From Lachnospiraceae bacterium UBA1729 (GTDB lineage Bacteria; Bacillota; Clostridia; Lachnospirales; Lachnospiraceae), in the NCBI GenBank assembly GCA_002315945.1, contig DCIJ01000032.1, positions 1 to 40,996 of the forward strand: a stretch of 40,996 nt of DNA, in the 5' to 3' direction. The translations under genes were made by a program, and so were the position numbers. How positions within the stretch are numbered: position 1 is the stretch's first letter; each line of letters begins with the position of its first letter. A model generated the notes under the pieces. That model was not told the origin of the DNA. It did not search any database and saw only the letters and a list, made by a program, of their open reading frames with translations. This document shows positions 40,603-40,996 of the stretch, in pieces.

Positions 40603-40996
40603 ATGGCAAATATTTACTATGAGCAGGATTGTAACCTGTCTATTTTAGACGGAAAGACTATTGCTATTATTGGTTACGGTAGCCAGGGACATGCTCACGC
40701 ACTTAATCTTAAGGAATCAGGATGTAATGTGATTATTGGTCTGTATGAAGGATCAAAGAGCTGGAAGAGAGCTGAAGAGCAGGGCTTCGAAGTTTTCACA
40801 GCAGCTGAAGCAGCTAAGAAGGCTGACATCATCATGATTCTTATCAATGATGAGAAGCAGGCAGATCTCTATAAGAACGACATTGAGCCTAACCTTGAAG
40901 AAGGTAACATGCTCATGTTTGCTCATGGTTTCAATATTCACTTTGGATGTATCGTACCTCCTAAGTTCGTTGATGTTACTATGATCGCTCCTAAGG
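40603..40996 (+). CDS. ilvC: ketol-acid reductoisomerase, N-terminal part (cut by window end)
   Basis: The first 131 codons of IlvC, which converts acetolactate to dihydroxyisovalerate with NADPH and magnesium. The start is the ATG at 40603 behind AGGAGGAG. The opening ANIYYEQDCNLSILDGKT leads to the Rossmann nucleotide-binding loop IIGYGSQGHAHALNLKESG, then DIIMILINDEKQ and the family hallmark MLMFAHGFNIHFG followed by VPPKFVDVTMIAPK. The rest (about 200 residues, including metal-binding acids) lies beyond the window. It is the natural next step after the ilvBN genes upstream. Confidence 0.95.
   Translation, partial: MANIYYEQDCNLSILDGKTIAIIGYGSQGHAHALNLKESGCNVIIGLYEGSKSWKRAEEQGFEVFTAAEAAKKADIIMILINDEKQADLYKNDIEPNLEEGNMLMFAHGFNIHFGCIVPPKFVDVTMIAPK

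Noticed and set aside
1..40996. CRISPR array, insertion sequence, integrase or tRNA gene
   Set aside because: No regularly spaced repeats, transposase or recombinase motifs, or tRNA-like cloverleaf sequences were noticed, although short tRNA-like folds cannot be fully excluded by eye.

Overview
The window looks like a chromosomal segment of a low-GC Gram-positive anaerobe, most likely a member of the Lachnospiraceae (Butyrivibrio/Pseudobutyrivibrio-like). The reasons are strong AGGAGG-type ribosome binding sites, AT-rich codon use, an oxygen-sensitive class III ribonucleotide reductase with its activase, a DAP dehydrogenase, an RqcH/NFACT protein, and Clostridia-style two-component and c-di-GMP proteins. 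The genus is an inference from protein resemblance, not something read directly.

Region 1 (about 1-7512) is an accessory island. It holds three small acidic orphan proteins, a 217-residue acidic orphan, a frameshifted gene remnant, a 138-residue orphan, a WYL-domain regulator, a GIY-YIG nuclease-domain protein, a 692-residue AAA+ ATPase (degenerate first module, intact second module) and a stand-alone DnaB-type helicase domain. A similar 16-bp element lies upstream of the 217-residue gene and of the WYL gene, with a weaker third copy upstream of the AAA+ gene. The nuclease, ATPase, helicase and WYL combination is the best candidate here for an undescribed (possibly defence or plasmid-related) system.

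Region 2 (7615-14429) is mixed core and accessory: meso-DAP dehydrogenase, a DAACS-family symporter, a small four-helix membrane protein on the minus strand, an orphan membrane hybrid histidine kinase, and rqcH on the minus strand.

Region 3 (14561-32465) is a long co-directional signalling block. It opens with a secreted DUF5722-like glycosidase-fold protein and a GDSL/SGNH esterase. A PAS histidine kinase, an HD-GYP response regulator, CheR, CheB, a CheY-like receiver, CheA, CheW and two chemoreceptors follow, closed by a terminator. A second promoter region then drives a stand-alone HPt protein, a receiver-GGDEF protein with a degenerate second GGDEF-like tail, a membrane hybrid kinase and a LytTR response regulator. 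No flagellar genes and no CheC/CheD/CheX are present. The block joins chemoreceptor signalling, phosphorelay and c-di-GMP enzymes.

Region 4 (32466-40996) is core metabolism: nrdD-nrdG-dut (anaerobic dNTP supply and dUTP removal), yebC, a CFI-box protein and a small acidic protein, then branched-chain amino acid genes: acetolactate synthase large subunit, two different small subunits separated by a near-consensus promoter, and the start of ilvC, cut by the window edge. No tRNA, rRNA, CRISPR array, insertion sequence or recognised riboswitch was found. No gene-free stretch exceeds 300 bases.
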